A DNA stretch of 64,000 nucleotides from Siphonodentalium dalli (taxonomy: Eukaryota; Mollusca; Scaphopoda; Gadilida; Siphonodentaliidae): assembly GCA_032622095.1 (NCBI GenBank), contig CP136068.1, positions 112,297,546-112,361,545 of the forward strand. Direction: 5' to 3'. A model generated the notes under the pieces. It saw nothing but the letters and a program-made list of their open reading frames with translations, had not been told where the DNA came from and ran no database searches. Of this stretch, positions 44,778 to 56,343 are shown piece after piece. Made by a program: the position numbers and the translations under genes. Every line of letters starts with the position of its first letter. Position 1 is the first letter of the stretch.

Positions 44778-47700
44778 TCCAGTGCATTTATGGCTTTACC
44801 CAGAACTAATTGCAACAGAATTTTATTTTGCTGGAATTTGTACATATACCTTCCACAAACAACATACTAAAAATCAGCAAAAATCGGAAAAAGGGAAATT
44901 AGTGAATTTCGTGGAAAAAAAATTGGGAAAATTTGGTCAAATCATCAATTTATGGATTTTCATGAATGTATATAAAAAATTCATATTTACAAGTCCTACA
45001 GATAACATGCCTATTTTTTCTTGAATCCAGAACTGGAAACCATTCCCAGATTCCTTAAGTATTTTTCGAGTTGTGTGCCTTCAAAAACGCGAGTTTACCT
45101 GATATCGTAGCCTTAATTCAGCAGAATGAGCCAAATGCCGTATTTTATGGTTAATTATTTAAAAAACTAGAGCAAAATTAATTGACTTTTTCACTGTTTT
45201 AGTAATTTTCTCACTAGATAAAAACACAAAATATGATTAATATGTGCATCTATGAATAAGGCGAATAAAATATTCTCAAACAAAATGTGTGTTCCATTGT
45301 ATGGACTTAGCCAAATTTGCCTTTACACAGAACTCGTGTGATGAAATACCATATTTGAGGTCATGTAACTCAATAAATTAATATCCATATGCTCTGCTTT
45401 TCTCATAACATGTTAAGAATACTATATTGAACAAATTGTGAAGGAATTTCCAAATACATTGGTGAAGAAAATTAAATTATGGTCCTATGAACCATTAGTC
45501 TAGCCTCTTTTCCGAAAATGCTATTGTGGGGGGGGGGGGGGCGGTGTAAATTTTTAAAGGTTTTTAGGTATATTCAGAAAAATTAACGAAAGTTTTTTGT
45601 GTAAAATTATTTGATCTGTCCTCTTAAATCATTTTTTTTTGGAGAAAATAGCATTTCAATGGTTATACCAATGAATGTCACTGGATTTCACTCATCATTG
45701 TGGAAACTTACTCCAAATTTGAACTGCAGAAAAATGGGGTAGGGGAAAGCATATCAACAAAAACTTCAAAATTATGCATCTTGAAGCATAAAACGTTATA
45801 TTAGCAGCTTCTGCTTACATTCTTCTTTCATATATAATTTCATATTTTCTTTGTTTATGTTTATTGACAGAGCTATAATATTTTTTGTCATAATTTGGCA
45901 GTGAAATGTAAAATTGCCATTTTTGGATTGTTTTTATACAACATAGCCATAAAATTATAAATCAACGTCCGATAACGTATTAATCAGTTTTATAATGCAA
46001 CAGGAATGTACACAAACTGGAAGAAAACAACATTGTGTCTGAAATCGCTGTAATTTGGTGATAAGATTGTTCCTACCCCTATACCAACGTTCAAATTTGG
46101 AGTCAGTTTCCTGAAAAATGAAAGAAATCAAGTGAAATACTATGGCATAACCAATGTAAGGCTAATTTTTTAACACTAAAGTGTTGTGGGAGGAAAGTTC
46201 AAATAATTTTACACATTAAAACACCCATTGTTTTTTGTGTTTATGGCTCAAAAGGTTCATTATTCCGAAGGTTCGCTATTCCGAAGGTTCATTATTCCGA
46301 AGGTTCCTTATTCCGAAGGTACATTATTCCGAAGGTTCCCTATTCCGAAGGTTCATTATTCCGAAGGTTCGCTATTCCGAAGGTTTTCCATTTTCCATTT
46401 TCATTTAACCAGAAATGAATTAAAATGTATTTCGCTAGTATTCACATATAGTACATTTATACACCCGCTTCTAATTCCCAAATTGTCCCAGATGTCGGTT
46501 ATTAATAGCAAGAAGACAGTATCTGTTTATCGTTTATTATGGAAAGTTGAAAACACGATGACAGAAATAAACTACATGTAAGAGATATAGTTTGTCCGAA
46601 CTGGCAATCCGTATTTGAAAGAAACGTCAACATTAAAGGCCCACTTAATTTTCGAACCCCCACATCACATATATAAAATATATACCAGCATATATACCAT
46701 TTGAAATTGGAAGCTCTCTAACACTGTATTATCAGCTTATCCGCGCGGTATAATAAACTGTGAACATGTTGTTTTTGTTGAGTTAACGACGTGTTCTTGT
46801 TCATCTGGTTTTGTTGCGCAAAGTGTATTATTTTCAATGGAGGGGGGATAACTCTATATTTTAGTGTTATTCCCCTTCAATTGAAAATACATTAGGTTTA
46901 ATTCTGTTGCATTATGGTAGCCATAACGGGGGGATCTTTTATGATTTAAGCTGTTTTCTATTTCTCTATGGGCATCTTCTGATACAGACGTTTCAAATGG
47001 TGATGAACTCTAGTATTTTAATAATATTTTATGGCATAGATTGTTATTAAAACCTGATATCAAGGCCCTAAAAATAGTCGGTGACTCGAAAATTAAGTGG
47101 GCCTTAAAATTCAATACAAATTCACAATTGCAGCTATAATTTCATCTCATACCCGTCTATTCAACGACATTCTGCTACGCAGTATTCATTAAGAGTTATA
47201 GCCCCACTGTTTTAATCCACCTTTAGCTGGCGTATTCTTGCCTCTAAGATTATTGAGATATAACGTCATACGTAATGACATTAAATCTCAAGGAAACCCG
47301 CGAAAAAAAAATCACATTTATTGTTTCAATGTTTTAAGTTATTTCCTTTCATAAAAAGAGTCTTCGTGATAAAGAACTCTCTCAATACTTTAGAATATAG
47401 AATTAACCTTTAAAATAACATAAACCTTCGGAATAGCGAACCTTCGGAATAGCGAACCTTCGGAGTAGCGAACCTTCGGAATAGTGAACCTTCGGAATAG
47501 AGAACCTTCGGAATAGAGAACCTTCGGAATAGAGACATGTTCCGGCTCAAAACCTTTTAGAATGGACAAAATGCCTCAAACTGGCATCTTTGGAAACAAG
47601 CTAAGACTAAGTATTCAAAGGGGCATAAGTTGATTTTCTTAAATAATGTTCTGTTAATACCTTCACAATTTGTTCTATCCAAAATACTTAAAAGGTTATA

Positions 47701-48350
47701 AGAAAGGCATGGCATATGGATATTAAACTATTGAGTTACATGACCTCAAATATTGCATTTCATCACACAAGTTCAGTGTCAGAGGCAAAATTGGCTAAGT
47801 CCATACAATGGAACACACATTTTGTTTGAGAATATAATCTTCTTCTTAATTATAGATGCACATATTAATCATTTTTTGTGTTTAATCTAGTAAGGAAGTT
47901 ACTAAAATACTGAAAAATCCCTTCAGTTTGCTCTAGTTTTTTTTATAATTAACCATAAATAAGGCATTTTGGCTCATTCTTCGAAACTAAGGCCCCGAAA
48001 ATGGGCCGAAATCAGGTAAACTGGGGTTTTTGAAGGCACACAACTCGAAAAATACTTAATGAATCTGGGATTGGTTTTCAGTACTGTGTTCTGGAAATTG
48101 ACACAATACACATGCTATTTGTAGGATTTGTGAATTTGATTGTTTTTATATACATCCATGAAAATCCATAAATTGATGATTTGACCATATTTCCTCAAAT
48201 TTATTTCACGAAATTCACCAATTTCCCTGTTTCCGATTTTTGCCGATTTTTAGTATGTTGTTTATGAAGGGTTTATGTACTTATTCCATCAAAACAAAAT
48301 TCTGTTGCAATTAGTTCGGGTTTGGCATTTTTTCTCATAAATGCACTGGA
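44778..48350. mobile_element. 3.6-kb foldback element with inverted arms and inverted minisatellites
   Basis: Left arm from 44778 (TCCAGTGCATTTATG) to about 45480 and right arm about 47630-48350 are reverse complements over roughly 700 bp with scattered differences. Further in, eight 16-bp units AAGGTTCATTATTCCG (46252-46379) face about seven complementary units (47422-47535). The centre holds a separate TTAA-flanked element. No transposase frame was found. Poly-G at 45529-45541. Confidence 0.75.
46633..47107. mobile_element. TTAA-flanked miniature element F, nested
   Basis: Ends TTAAAGGCCCACTTAATT and its complement, with TTAA at 46633-46636 and 47104-47107, 475 bp. It sits in the middle of the 3.6-kb foldback element and is probably a later insertion. 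A small hairpin (GGGGGATAACTC...GTTATTCCCC) lies inside. Non-coding. Confidence 0.7.
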
Positions 48351-48600
48351 AATATAAGTTTCGTGGCAATCGGCGACATTTTTTTCCTGCCCCTCCCCAT
48401 TGTTTGCCCCTGACAACAACCGCGTCACTTTAGAAAATTCTAACGCGCAGCATTATCTTTCTCGTGAAAAGTTACCCCTAGTAGACCCCTTTAGTGCCAT
48501 ATAGATGGTCCCCTGTGAATTTCTATAGAACACAGACAGACAGACAGACAAACATTCGCAAATATAGATATAGATACACTGGCTTACAAGGTCAATGTAA
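48351..48600. repeat. Right continuation of the interrupted tandem array
   Basis: GTTTCGTGGCAATCGGCGAC, CGCGTCACTTTAGAAAATTC and TTACCCCTAGTAGACC match 44490-44640. Ends in (CAGA)n at 48532-48550. Confidence 0.65.
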
Positions 48601-48610
48601 ATATTGTTAT

Positions 48611-48701
48611 AGGCCAATGTGTTCTCATTATATATATATATGCTAGGCTCGGCCCTATATGTGAGACTCGCATACATGGGAATGCATTGGTAAAGGGTTT
48701 T
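48611..48701. repeat. Degenerate copy of the 67-bp hairpin
   Basis: AGGCCAATGTGTTCTCATTA ... GACTCGCATACATGGGAATG, then CATTGG. Same outline as the other hairpins but with many changes and no recognisable outer ends. Confidence 0.55.
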
Positions 48702-48851
48702 CGTAAAATTTCATTAAATTTACGTCATTTTGGATTTGTGGGCCAGAATCCAGACAAGATTGCACAATCCACGATAAGCCTGTCCAAGCTGCAATACATA
48801 TTTAGTTCCCTCGCTACGCTATGTCTGACCGCTGCCGGCATGTGTATTTGC

Positions 48852-49328
48852 TTAAAGGTACTCAACCCGATAAAACTCCTCTCAATTACTATTTCAATGG
48901 CTTCGGGGGTCAAAAATATTTGATTCGAGTCGAGGAAGTCACCCATCAAAGCTCAGATTTGTTAGATATCGATTTTAGAAATCTATTATTTTTCATTAAC
49001 GGGAATACTATCTGGCCCAGAACTCAGTCAAAATTGCGTTAAAATTACCACTTGATTTTAGAGTTATTCATCCTTGTCTGTTTGAATAGATTTGGAGTAC
49101 ACATCCAGAGCAGATTACGGCAGTTATTAGTACTCATCTCGAGAACATAACAAATTTGAAAAATCAATATCTAATAACTCTGAGCTTTGTTTGATGGGTT
49201 CCTCGACTCGAATCAAATATTTTTTACCCCCAAAGCCAAAGAAATAGTAATATAGGACCCTCTGATCGGATTGTTGTTGTTGTAATCTGTTGAGATGGGG
49301 ACCCTCTTTACGGGTTGAGTACCTTTAA
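48852..49328. mobile_element. TTAA-flanked miniature element D
   Basis: TTAAAGGTACTCAACCCG at the left and its complement at the right, arms about 110 bp or more (GGGGGTCAAAAATATTTGAT... pairs with ATCAAATATTTTTTACCCCC). TTAA at both ends. A right-end fragment occurs at about 32200-32252. Confidence 0.7.
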
Positions 49329-50462
49329 TTAAAACGAACATTTTTTATTGAAGTGTTTTGTCAGTTACATTTCATTATGGCTTGATCTAGACACTTCAGT
49401 TTCTCAGAATAATGCAGAATGAATTGCAACCTACAAAAGTCTCAAATAAATAAATGTGACATTTCTTCACTTTACGTGTATATATAGGTGCGGGCAGCAG
49501 TAAGTCCTGCGTAGGGGACTGAACTATGTATGGAGCTTGCATCGCGCCTTTAGTTCTATGACATAACACAAGCATGCATGTTCATTTTAGTATAAACAAT
49601 ATTTTATTCTCAAGAATAGCACATATATAATACATAATATTAGGACATTAACAATTTAACATTAGAGAAAAGGATTTGGCAGTGAGCCAAAGGCTTATAG
49701 GTGGCCATTTCCTTAGTATATATATTGCATCATGGTTTGATTTGGTCTCAAAGATGAATGGCCTGTTCCACAAACACCCGCAACCTATTCCGTGGCTGCA
49801 TGTCCACCGACCACACACAATCACACCTCTGGCATGCATGAGAATACGAGAGCACAATTTTTTTAGGCTTTTGGTTCACGCCTTACAGTTCATAACCATA
49901 TTTTGTCAGTTAAATCGTTTGGTATCGTCGAGTTTGTATTGGATGCATGTGCAATGTTCGTTTCTAACCAAGTATACAACATGCGACAATAATATTGATT
50001 CTCTGCACTTACGGAGACAGCTATATATAGGTTGTGAGTACCTTGTCTCTACGTGGTCGAATGAGAGGGCAATGATTTAGTATCGAGCCCAAGTAGGTTA
50101 ATCATCCCCTGAATAACTAACTTTTTGATATTGGACCCACTGAACTCAAACGGGGTCGGATGCACGTGCATGTGGACGGAAGTTCAACACCAGAGAATGC
50201 AAAATTATTGCTTTACATTAACTTGAGAACCAAAAAGAAAAGTACTGATTGTGTTGTTTTAATCGTCAATTTCCGTTATATATATGTAATACGGGAACTA
50301 TAAGAGCCAAATGGTTCGTTCTTAAATAAGTTTATTGGTTGATAGATTTATTGATTGGTATTTCCACCATGCCCATGGTACCACACGTGTGCCATGGTAA
50401 ATTACCATGGTAAGTGCCATGCATGGTATAGTACCGTGGAATTTCATATACTGGTCATTATT
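49329..50462. other. Non-coding stretch
   Basis: Opposed open frames at 49648-50080 show no known domain. At 50367-50442 a cluster of CCATGG/ACCATGGTA-type short palindromes occurs. No gene called. Confidence 0.35.
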
Positions 50463-50925
50463 GGAGGAGCGGATAGCTCAGTTGGTTTGTGGGCCGACCC
50501 GGTCGAGGGTTCAAATCCGACAAAATATCGGTCGGACTTTGTGTCGCCATCTGCATTCCCAGTACCATGGGCATCACAAATCAATCATCGATGCCACGAT
50601 CAGTGATCTGAGAAAGATTCCAGAAGCCAAAGAGTCTCAGACAAAATTTGAAAAAGATGCGTACTGGACTAACTTCGTACCTCTGCTCCTCTCGTAATGT
50701 CATGACCAGGGATGACACTACACTTGGCACACCGTCGGATCGGGAGCCGACGCTAATGGCTGTCCCGTGTGCAACAATGTGCGCACGTTAAAGATCCCTA
50801 CCGTGGCGAAGAAGTCACGGGTTCGGCAAAAAAACTTCCTGGAAAAATTATGGATCTACTCGATCCCGTCCTGTAAAAGCCAGCCTTGGTCACTAGGACG
50901 TAACAACTACATATACAGACAGACA
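50463..50925 (+). mobile_element. tRNA-derived SINE
   Basis: The head GGAGCGGATAGCTCAGTTGG contains an A box (TAGCTCAGTTGG), and GGGTTCAAATCC about 25 bp further on is a B box, the internal RNA polymerase III promoter. No acceptor-stem closure follows; it runs into a non-tRNA body with GTCGGATCGGGAGCCGAC and CGTTAAAGATCCC and ends near (CAGA)n. A related copy without the head is at 12890-13950. Confidence 0.7.
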
Positions 50926-51422
50926 GATTATACCATGTGGTACTTTTCCATGGCCCTAACGCTAATGTGGTCGTTGTCGTAACGTTTTATACATAGAAGC
51001 ACACCGTGTGCATTCCTGTATACAAAAATGCACACCAGTCTCGCGTAATATCACGCGACAGGGGTCATTGTCATAGTGTTTTCTACATAAATGCACAAGT
51101 GTTGATCCTATTTGTAAATTCGTGTTCTTCTGTTCATCTATCAAACAACAATGCAGTTATTTCGGCCTATGTTTAATACTAAGATCAATTTGTGACCAAT
51201 AATCAATATTATCCTTGTGCTAAACGAAAGTTATGCCTTTATCAGAACTTTTAAAGAAAAATAGTTTCGAATTGAAGCAGAATGATGGCAATTAGTTACG
51301 GAAACATTTCAATCTCTTGCCAAATGAGACTGATGTGCGTTTATGTATAACACATTACGACAACGACCCCATCAGCGGTACCGTACTAATATGGTGCTGG
51401 TTATATTGGTAGGCCTACTAAC
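50926..51422. other. Possible decayed inverted-repeat element
   Basis: CGCTAATGTGGTCGTTGTCG at about 50960 pairs with CGACAACGACCCCATCAGCG at about 51358-51377. The end sequence resembles that of the element at 51423, but no target duplication is visible. Confidence 0.4.
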
Positions 51423-51748
51423 GCTGAAGGGGTCACTCTCACCAAAAAAAAGTGCTGAAGGGTGCACGGGATTTTCAAAATGTGCTGAAGGGTACACAGG
51501 GTTTGAAATGTCGTTCTAAAGGACATTCAGTTTTCGTATCTGCCATGATTTCTGTTAGAGAATAATTGTTTACGTTCCAATGAATATTAAAATGTACTGA
51601 AAACAAACTGTTAATGGGCGCCAGACTTTCATAAACACAATTTAAGTAATGGTGTTCGTGCCGATCACAAACCCTGTGTACCCTTCAGCACATTTTCAAA
51701 CCCTGTGTACCCTTCAGCACTTTTTTTGGTGAGAGTGACCCCTTCAGC
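51423..51748. mobile_element. Mutator-like miniature element with 9-bp target duplication
   Basis: Inverted ends GCTGAAGGGGTCACTCTCAC of about 80 bp. The 9-bp direct repeat CCTACTAAC is identical at 51414-51422 and 51749-51757. A 9-bp duplication fits Mutator-like elements. Near the ends GTGCTGAAGGGT..CACGGG and similar subrepeats occur twice per arm. Non-coding. Confidence 0.8.
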
Positions 51749-51757
51749 CCTACTAAC

Positions 51758-52829
51758 GGCTGTGGGTATGCAACCTTTTACTGATTTATTTCACAGTTTC
51801 CAGATCATATCTGAACTATTGGATGTAATATATATGTGATAATGTGAAGCTATATAGCTGTGCATGCATCATGGTATTAGACGTAACGACACGTGGACGG
51901 AAGCTATGTGCACACCGCCTGTTGTAGCTAGGGACCTCCGCAAACTGGAGACCTTGTATTGCAAATCGTCACATCGGTGATAAACCCAAATCTCTACCAA
52001 AATCAGTTCTCTGCTTGATAGCTTGAGAGATATTAGCGACGCTGGTAGAGCTTGAGATAAACCATGCATGGAGTGTTCACTCGGAACTTATTTTATTGGA
52101 ACAATTCCTCGTTAACACCGGATGATTTTATTCGCGGAGCATGATTGCTTATCGATTTTATAAAGTTATTCTGTCTGATAGCTTTCACAACGATAAGAGC
52201 CAATTTGAATAGAGGCGCTGCAATTTTTCTAGACACAACACTAATTGATGACTCATGACAATCTGCCGTTTCTGTGAAAACCTCGGGATAACCATATACC
52301 TCGAAACCTAGGTGACAATAAATTCACATACCGGTGGTAGGGTATCATTTAATTTTTATTGATTGTAGTTATCCAAGAGAGTCCTTTCCAGTGAACAGAA
52401 ACCTGATAAGTGGAATAACAAATAAAACGTGTATATAGTTGTTGCTGGTTCTGTTGTTCTTGACAATTTACAAGCAGTTGCCTATTGAGTATTGATGTTC
52501 CACAGGTTTTCGTAGTTTTCAATACATTTTCCTGGTAATGGTTATATAATGGTAACTCTAACCAGTATCCTCATAAGTTATGGAATGGTGTATAAGCAGC
52601 CACTGCACTGAATGTAATTTGTACCCATATTTCCAGGGTTTTGAGTCTATGCAAATATGCTAAAAGTTACGCAATCATTAACATTCTTGTTGTCACAGAT
52701 TTATCGCGAGATTTTTTAAACAGCAGTTGACGTCACCAATATGGGGGAATAACCACCATTTGGGGAATTACCCATCATTTGTTAGACATTCTATATTCGT
52801 TGGTGGTCACGTGTCCGTAATGCTGTGCA
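51758..52829. other. Non-coding stretch
   Basis: No repeat or gene recognised. Confidence 0.4.
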
Positions 52830-52831
52830 TA

Positions 52832-54564
52832 CTCTTGAGTGCCTAATAAAAGTACAGGATGGAATAATAGTACAGGTTGGAAAATGTCGCGTAACTGAAT
52901 AATAGTACAGGGCGGAATAAACGTACAGACTGGAAATATTAGTACTAGAGCTGAAACGGTTGACCCATTCTTCTAACCGGTTAACCGCTAAATTTCTAGC
53001 GGACTTCTCTCACACTAATTATGTCGACATTATGCCATGCTCCAGGGACAAACCTAGGTGAGAAGTAGTAGCTGAAATAAAGACCTTATTCATGGCATTT
53101 AACGATATTCAAAAACACGCATTCACTGTTCTTTTGCTGGCTCTCGTGAGTCGTGATGGGGAATGAGCAAGTGAAAGTGAAATTTGTGAATGGCAGGGGA
53201 GATCGCTTATTTGCCGTGATCAGCATATGTTTGGGCATTTGTAAAACGAGTAAAATAGTACTAGTATGGGTATTGGTAAAACGAGTAACAAAACTATATA
53301 TTAAAGATCTGTAATATATCATTATCATCATTGGTATATCCTCCAATGCATTTATATATAAAGACAAGAAAGTAATAACTAGAGAACAAAAAGGAAGGTC
53401 AGTTAGGTCAGACTCGCAGTCCTATTCAGTATTCGAGCTATTCGTCGGTATCATGATAGCGGACACTACTGTTGGGAGGTTATATAATTTACGTTTCGGT
53501 TTCGGTTTTAGTATGCAATCACTTAACATATAGCAATTACTGCCAAATTGAGTGTTAATTAGTCCCACAGGCACAACCAGTTACAGAGTAGCATGGAGCA
53601 TCAATTTCCTTGATAAAAGGGAAGATTATTGAAGAAGTTTTGGGTTGCTTCAACTACGATGTCTGTTTGGTCACTCAATTGAATTAATCATATTAAATCA
53701 CAACAGGGAGGAAGAACGAGAAGAGTGAAGACATTGTGCAGCTGATCTCAATCTTCAAACTTTGTCGACTTACATAGTTTTTATAAACCCCACTGTAAAG
53801 CAGTTTTATATATAGTATGTTGTGGTGTGATTCCAATTTGAATCCATGTTGCTTCGTGCAGTATTAACTATTATGTTACGAAAGCACGCATTGCCACACA
53901 ACGCCACTTTTACGTTGTCACTTCCTTGTGTGCATTCAGACTTGATACACAGTGACTGCACACGTGCTTTTGTCGGAAGAAAACTTCAAAGGGTCGGAAT
54001 TGATTGAAGGTCGCCGACACTTCCAGACAGTTCGAGAATTGCTACTAAGTATCTGATACTACCCGCGTGTACCAATTAATGCTTGCATTGCACTCTACTA
54101 TCGGTGACACGGGATTTAGTATTAGTTTTGCATCATTTAACCTAATATTTGAGGATTATTCACGTTCACATTCAACTGACAACGGGATGCGGTTACGTCC
54201 GGTTCATTTTTTTATAACCGGTTACGTCGCTAACCGGATGCTAACCGGTTAACCGTCTAACCGTTTCAGCTCTAATTAGTACCATACATCCCAACAAAAC
54301 GCACCATCTGACTGGTTTACTGATGCCATGGGACAGAAATAGTTTCGATGGATAGCCAGGTCTGTGAATCTACAGTGTGCTGATCACTGTCAACAATCAG
54401 AGTTCATTTATCATTGAATAACACAATTTAAGATTGGTGAATTATTTCTTTTGGTTAATTTAATAAACGTACAGGACCAAATAACGATCGTTATGGCTGG
54501 TACAGGTGGGAATTTTACCTCGATTTTAATAATCGTACATGTATGTTTATTAGGCACTCAAGAG
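52832..54564. mobile_element. TA-flanked miniature element split by a hAT insertion
   Basis: Inverted ends CTCTTGAGTGCCTAATAA with TA at 52830-52831 and 54565-54566, as for Tc1/mariner targets. Subterminal AATAATAGTACAGG motifs repeat. Without the nested element it is about 400 bp. Related to 58899-59075. Confidence 0.7.
52946..54274. mobile_element. hAT-like element with perfect 8-bp target duplication
   Basis: Ends TAGAGCTGAAACGGTT and its complement, 1329 bp. The 8-bp direct repeat ATTAGTAC is identical at 52938-52945 and 54275-54282. Subterminal CCGGTTAACCG-type motifs are dense. No transposase frame was recognised, so it is non-autonomous. Nested in the TA-flanked element. Confidence 0.82.
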
Positions 54565-54823
54565 TAATCCTACATCATGAATAGAGTATCTCAAAAAGCA
54601 ATCTACGCTAATTTCAGCATTCTGTAGTGGTGAGTGCGAGGCAGCCCTCTTAATGCAGATTGTTTGGATTCGGCAATAGGCCAACACTACAGCAACCCTT
54701 TGGAATGGTGCAGTATGCTTCAGAAAATGGCTTCGGCATTGCTGATTGCCGTAGCCAATTATGAGGGCTGGCCAGGGTAGTAGCACATTTGATTAAACTT
54801 CGTACTTACTTACATGTAGCTCT
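54565..54823. other. No recognised feature
   Basis: Short spacer between two mobile elements. Confidence 0.4.
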
Positions 54824-54831
54824 AGTAGAAG

Positions 54832-55931
54832 CAGGGTACGCGCTGGCCCAAAATTCCCAGGTGCCAACGCTGTTGCCAATTGCATTATTTTTAGAGCCAC
54901 TTTATACTTTCTGTTGCCACTTTTTTCCGACCAATATTTTTTCGTGCCACTTTTGAATTTGGTTCAACAAACAAGCAAATTACCTATTATATGTATATAT
55001 TTATTTATTCACTCCCCGGTGTACATAGCGTGATATTTAAATCTAATTTGAAACATAGTACACATACCTTTGGTTAGCTCGTGTTTCAGAATAATATCTT
55101 TCTTCACGATACTACAACCAGATACGAACATGTTGTATACATTCGTAGCACGGCATGTAGAACAGAACATAATATTGTTGTCTCCATCGAATGATAGCCA
55201 TTCGCGAGATATTTTCCACTCATTTCGGAATTTTCGTTTTGGCGAACTTGCAACTTTTTGTGGCGTTCTCGTGACATTGGACACTAGTATGTTGCTCGGT
55301 TTAGGTGGTGTAGCACACATCGATGTTAAATCAACCACTGTACTAGTATTTGGACTATCGGTAATGTCTGAATGTCCGAAGAAATCAGTAATTTTCTTCA
55401 TTTTAGAAGGATGTTGCGTGTCTGATGCATTGTTGCTGAAATCTAACTTGCGCTTACGATTCATATTTGCCGTATGTCACAATTTGTGAAAGCTGAGTTA
55501 CGAATGACATATTTATGATAATTTATCTAACACCTGCTATCAATACACAGCTTCCTAATGATGTAGACTTCATGAAGACCTTTGTTTGGCTAATGTTTGT
55601 CAAATTGCAGACAATAACCGTACTTAGAGTTAGTACCGAGTAGAAATTCGAAACCCTTTCACCACAGCGATAAAATAAGTCGATCTGACATAAGCCGCGA
55701 ATCTATTATACGCTTTAAATTAGAACCCAATTAGCTATGTCGCGACCGGATATCGATGTGTGATTGTTTCCGACCGATTGACTGCAAGCTTTATTATATG
55801 CCCGATGGGTGCCAATTGCCAAATACCAAAAAGCTAGGTGCCACTTTTTGTAGCCAATCGGGATTTTTTTGGAGCCATTTCATTTTATTTATAGCAATTT
55901 GCTAAATTGGCAATAGGCAGCGCGAACCCTG
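54832..55931 (-). mobile_element. hAT element derivative with a zinc-finger exon
   Basis: 1100 bp with inverted ends CAGGGTACGCGCTGG and CAGGGTTCGCGCTGC, the hAT CAGGG type, and an 8-bp flanking repeat with one mismatch (AGTAGAAG / AGAAGAAG). Short words GTGCCA, TTGCCA and GAGCCA crowd the subterminal regions. Carries one exon-like frame on the minus strand and no catalytic domain, so it is an internally deleted, non-autonomous copy. Confidence 0.8.
55068..55464 (-). pseudogene. TTF/BED-like zinc-finger exon of a hAT transposase, truncated
   Basis: The frame starts with MNRKRKLDF; it contains a basic stretch followed by ITDFF, TPQKVASSPKRKFRNEW, SREWLSFDGDNNIMFCSTCR, and a later KHELTK. The W..., C-x2-C and KH order resembles the N-terminal zinc finger of ZNF862/KIAA1586-like hAT-derived proteins (family knowledge). 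A donor (AAAG/GTATGT) follows at 55067, and translation beyond it is intron-like. No RNase-H-like domain is in the element. Confidence 0.6.
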
Positions 55932-55939
55932 AGAAGAAG

Positions 55940-56335
55940 CCAGGCAGTGACTTAATTCCCAAGATTGTGCCAATTACATAAAAAATGGACCTGTGTTTCC
56001 CTCAATGTATTGTATATGCAGGTATACTAAATGTATGTATGTACAGTGTATATAGTCTCTCTAGATACCGTATAATACTGTAATGAACTCACAAAACACT
56101 GTATTTTATATGCTATTGTATTAAGTTTTTATTTATCATATGGCCTGGCAATCACAGGAGTCAGACCGCTCTTTGTACAAATCTCGCATATTGGAGTGAC
56201 CGTCTTGATTATTTGTCTTAGGGAAGCTTTCAACACCTTCCCCACATTGGACACAAATATTAGCTTCGCTGAACCATAGTCTGCCAACTCTAGAGGATCT
56301 GACAGGGATAATCTTGGGTATTTTCAGGAAAGGGT
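55940..56335. other. No recognised feature
   Basis: Spacer between two hAT-like elements, AT-rich. Nothing identified. Confidence 0.4.
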
Positions 56336-56343
56336 CCAGGGCC

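Noticed and set aside
49648-50080. 134-codon plus-strand frame
   Set aside because: No domain, no splice context, antisense frame equally open.
50463-50535. Functional tRNA gene
   Set aside because: A and B boxes are present but the acceptor stem and anticodon arm do not close; it continues into a SINE body.
55070-55489. 139-codon plus-strand frame
   Set aside because: Antisense shadow of the hAT zinc-finger exon.
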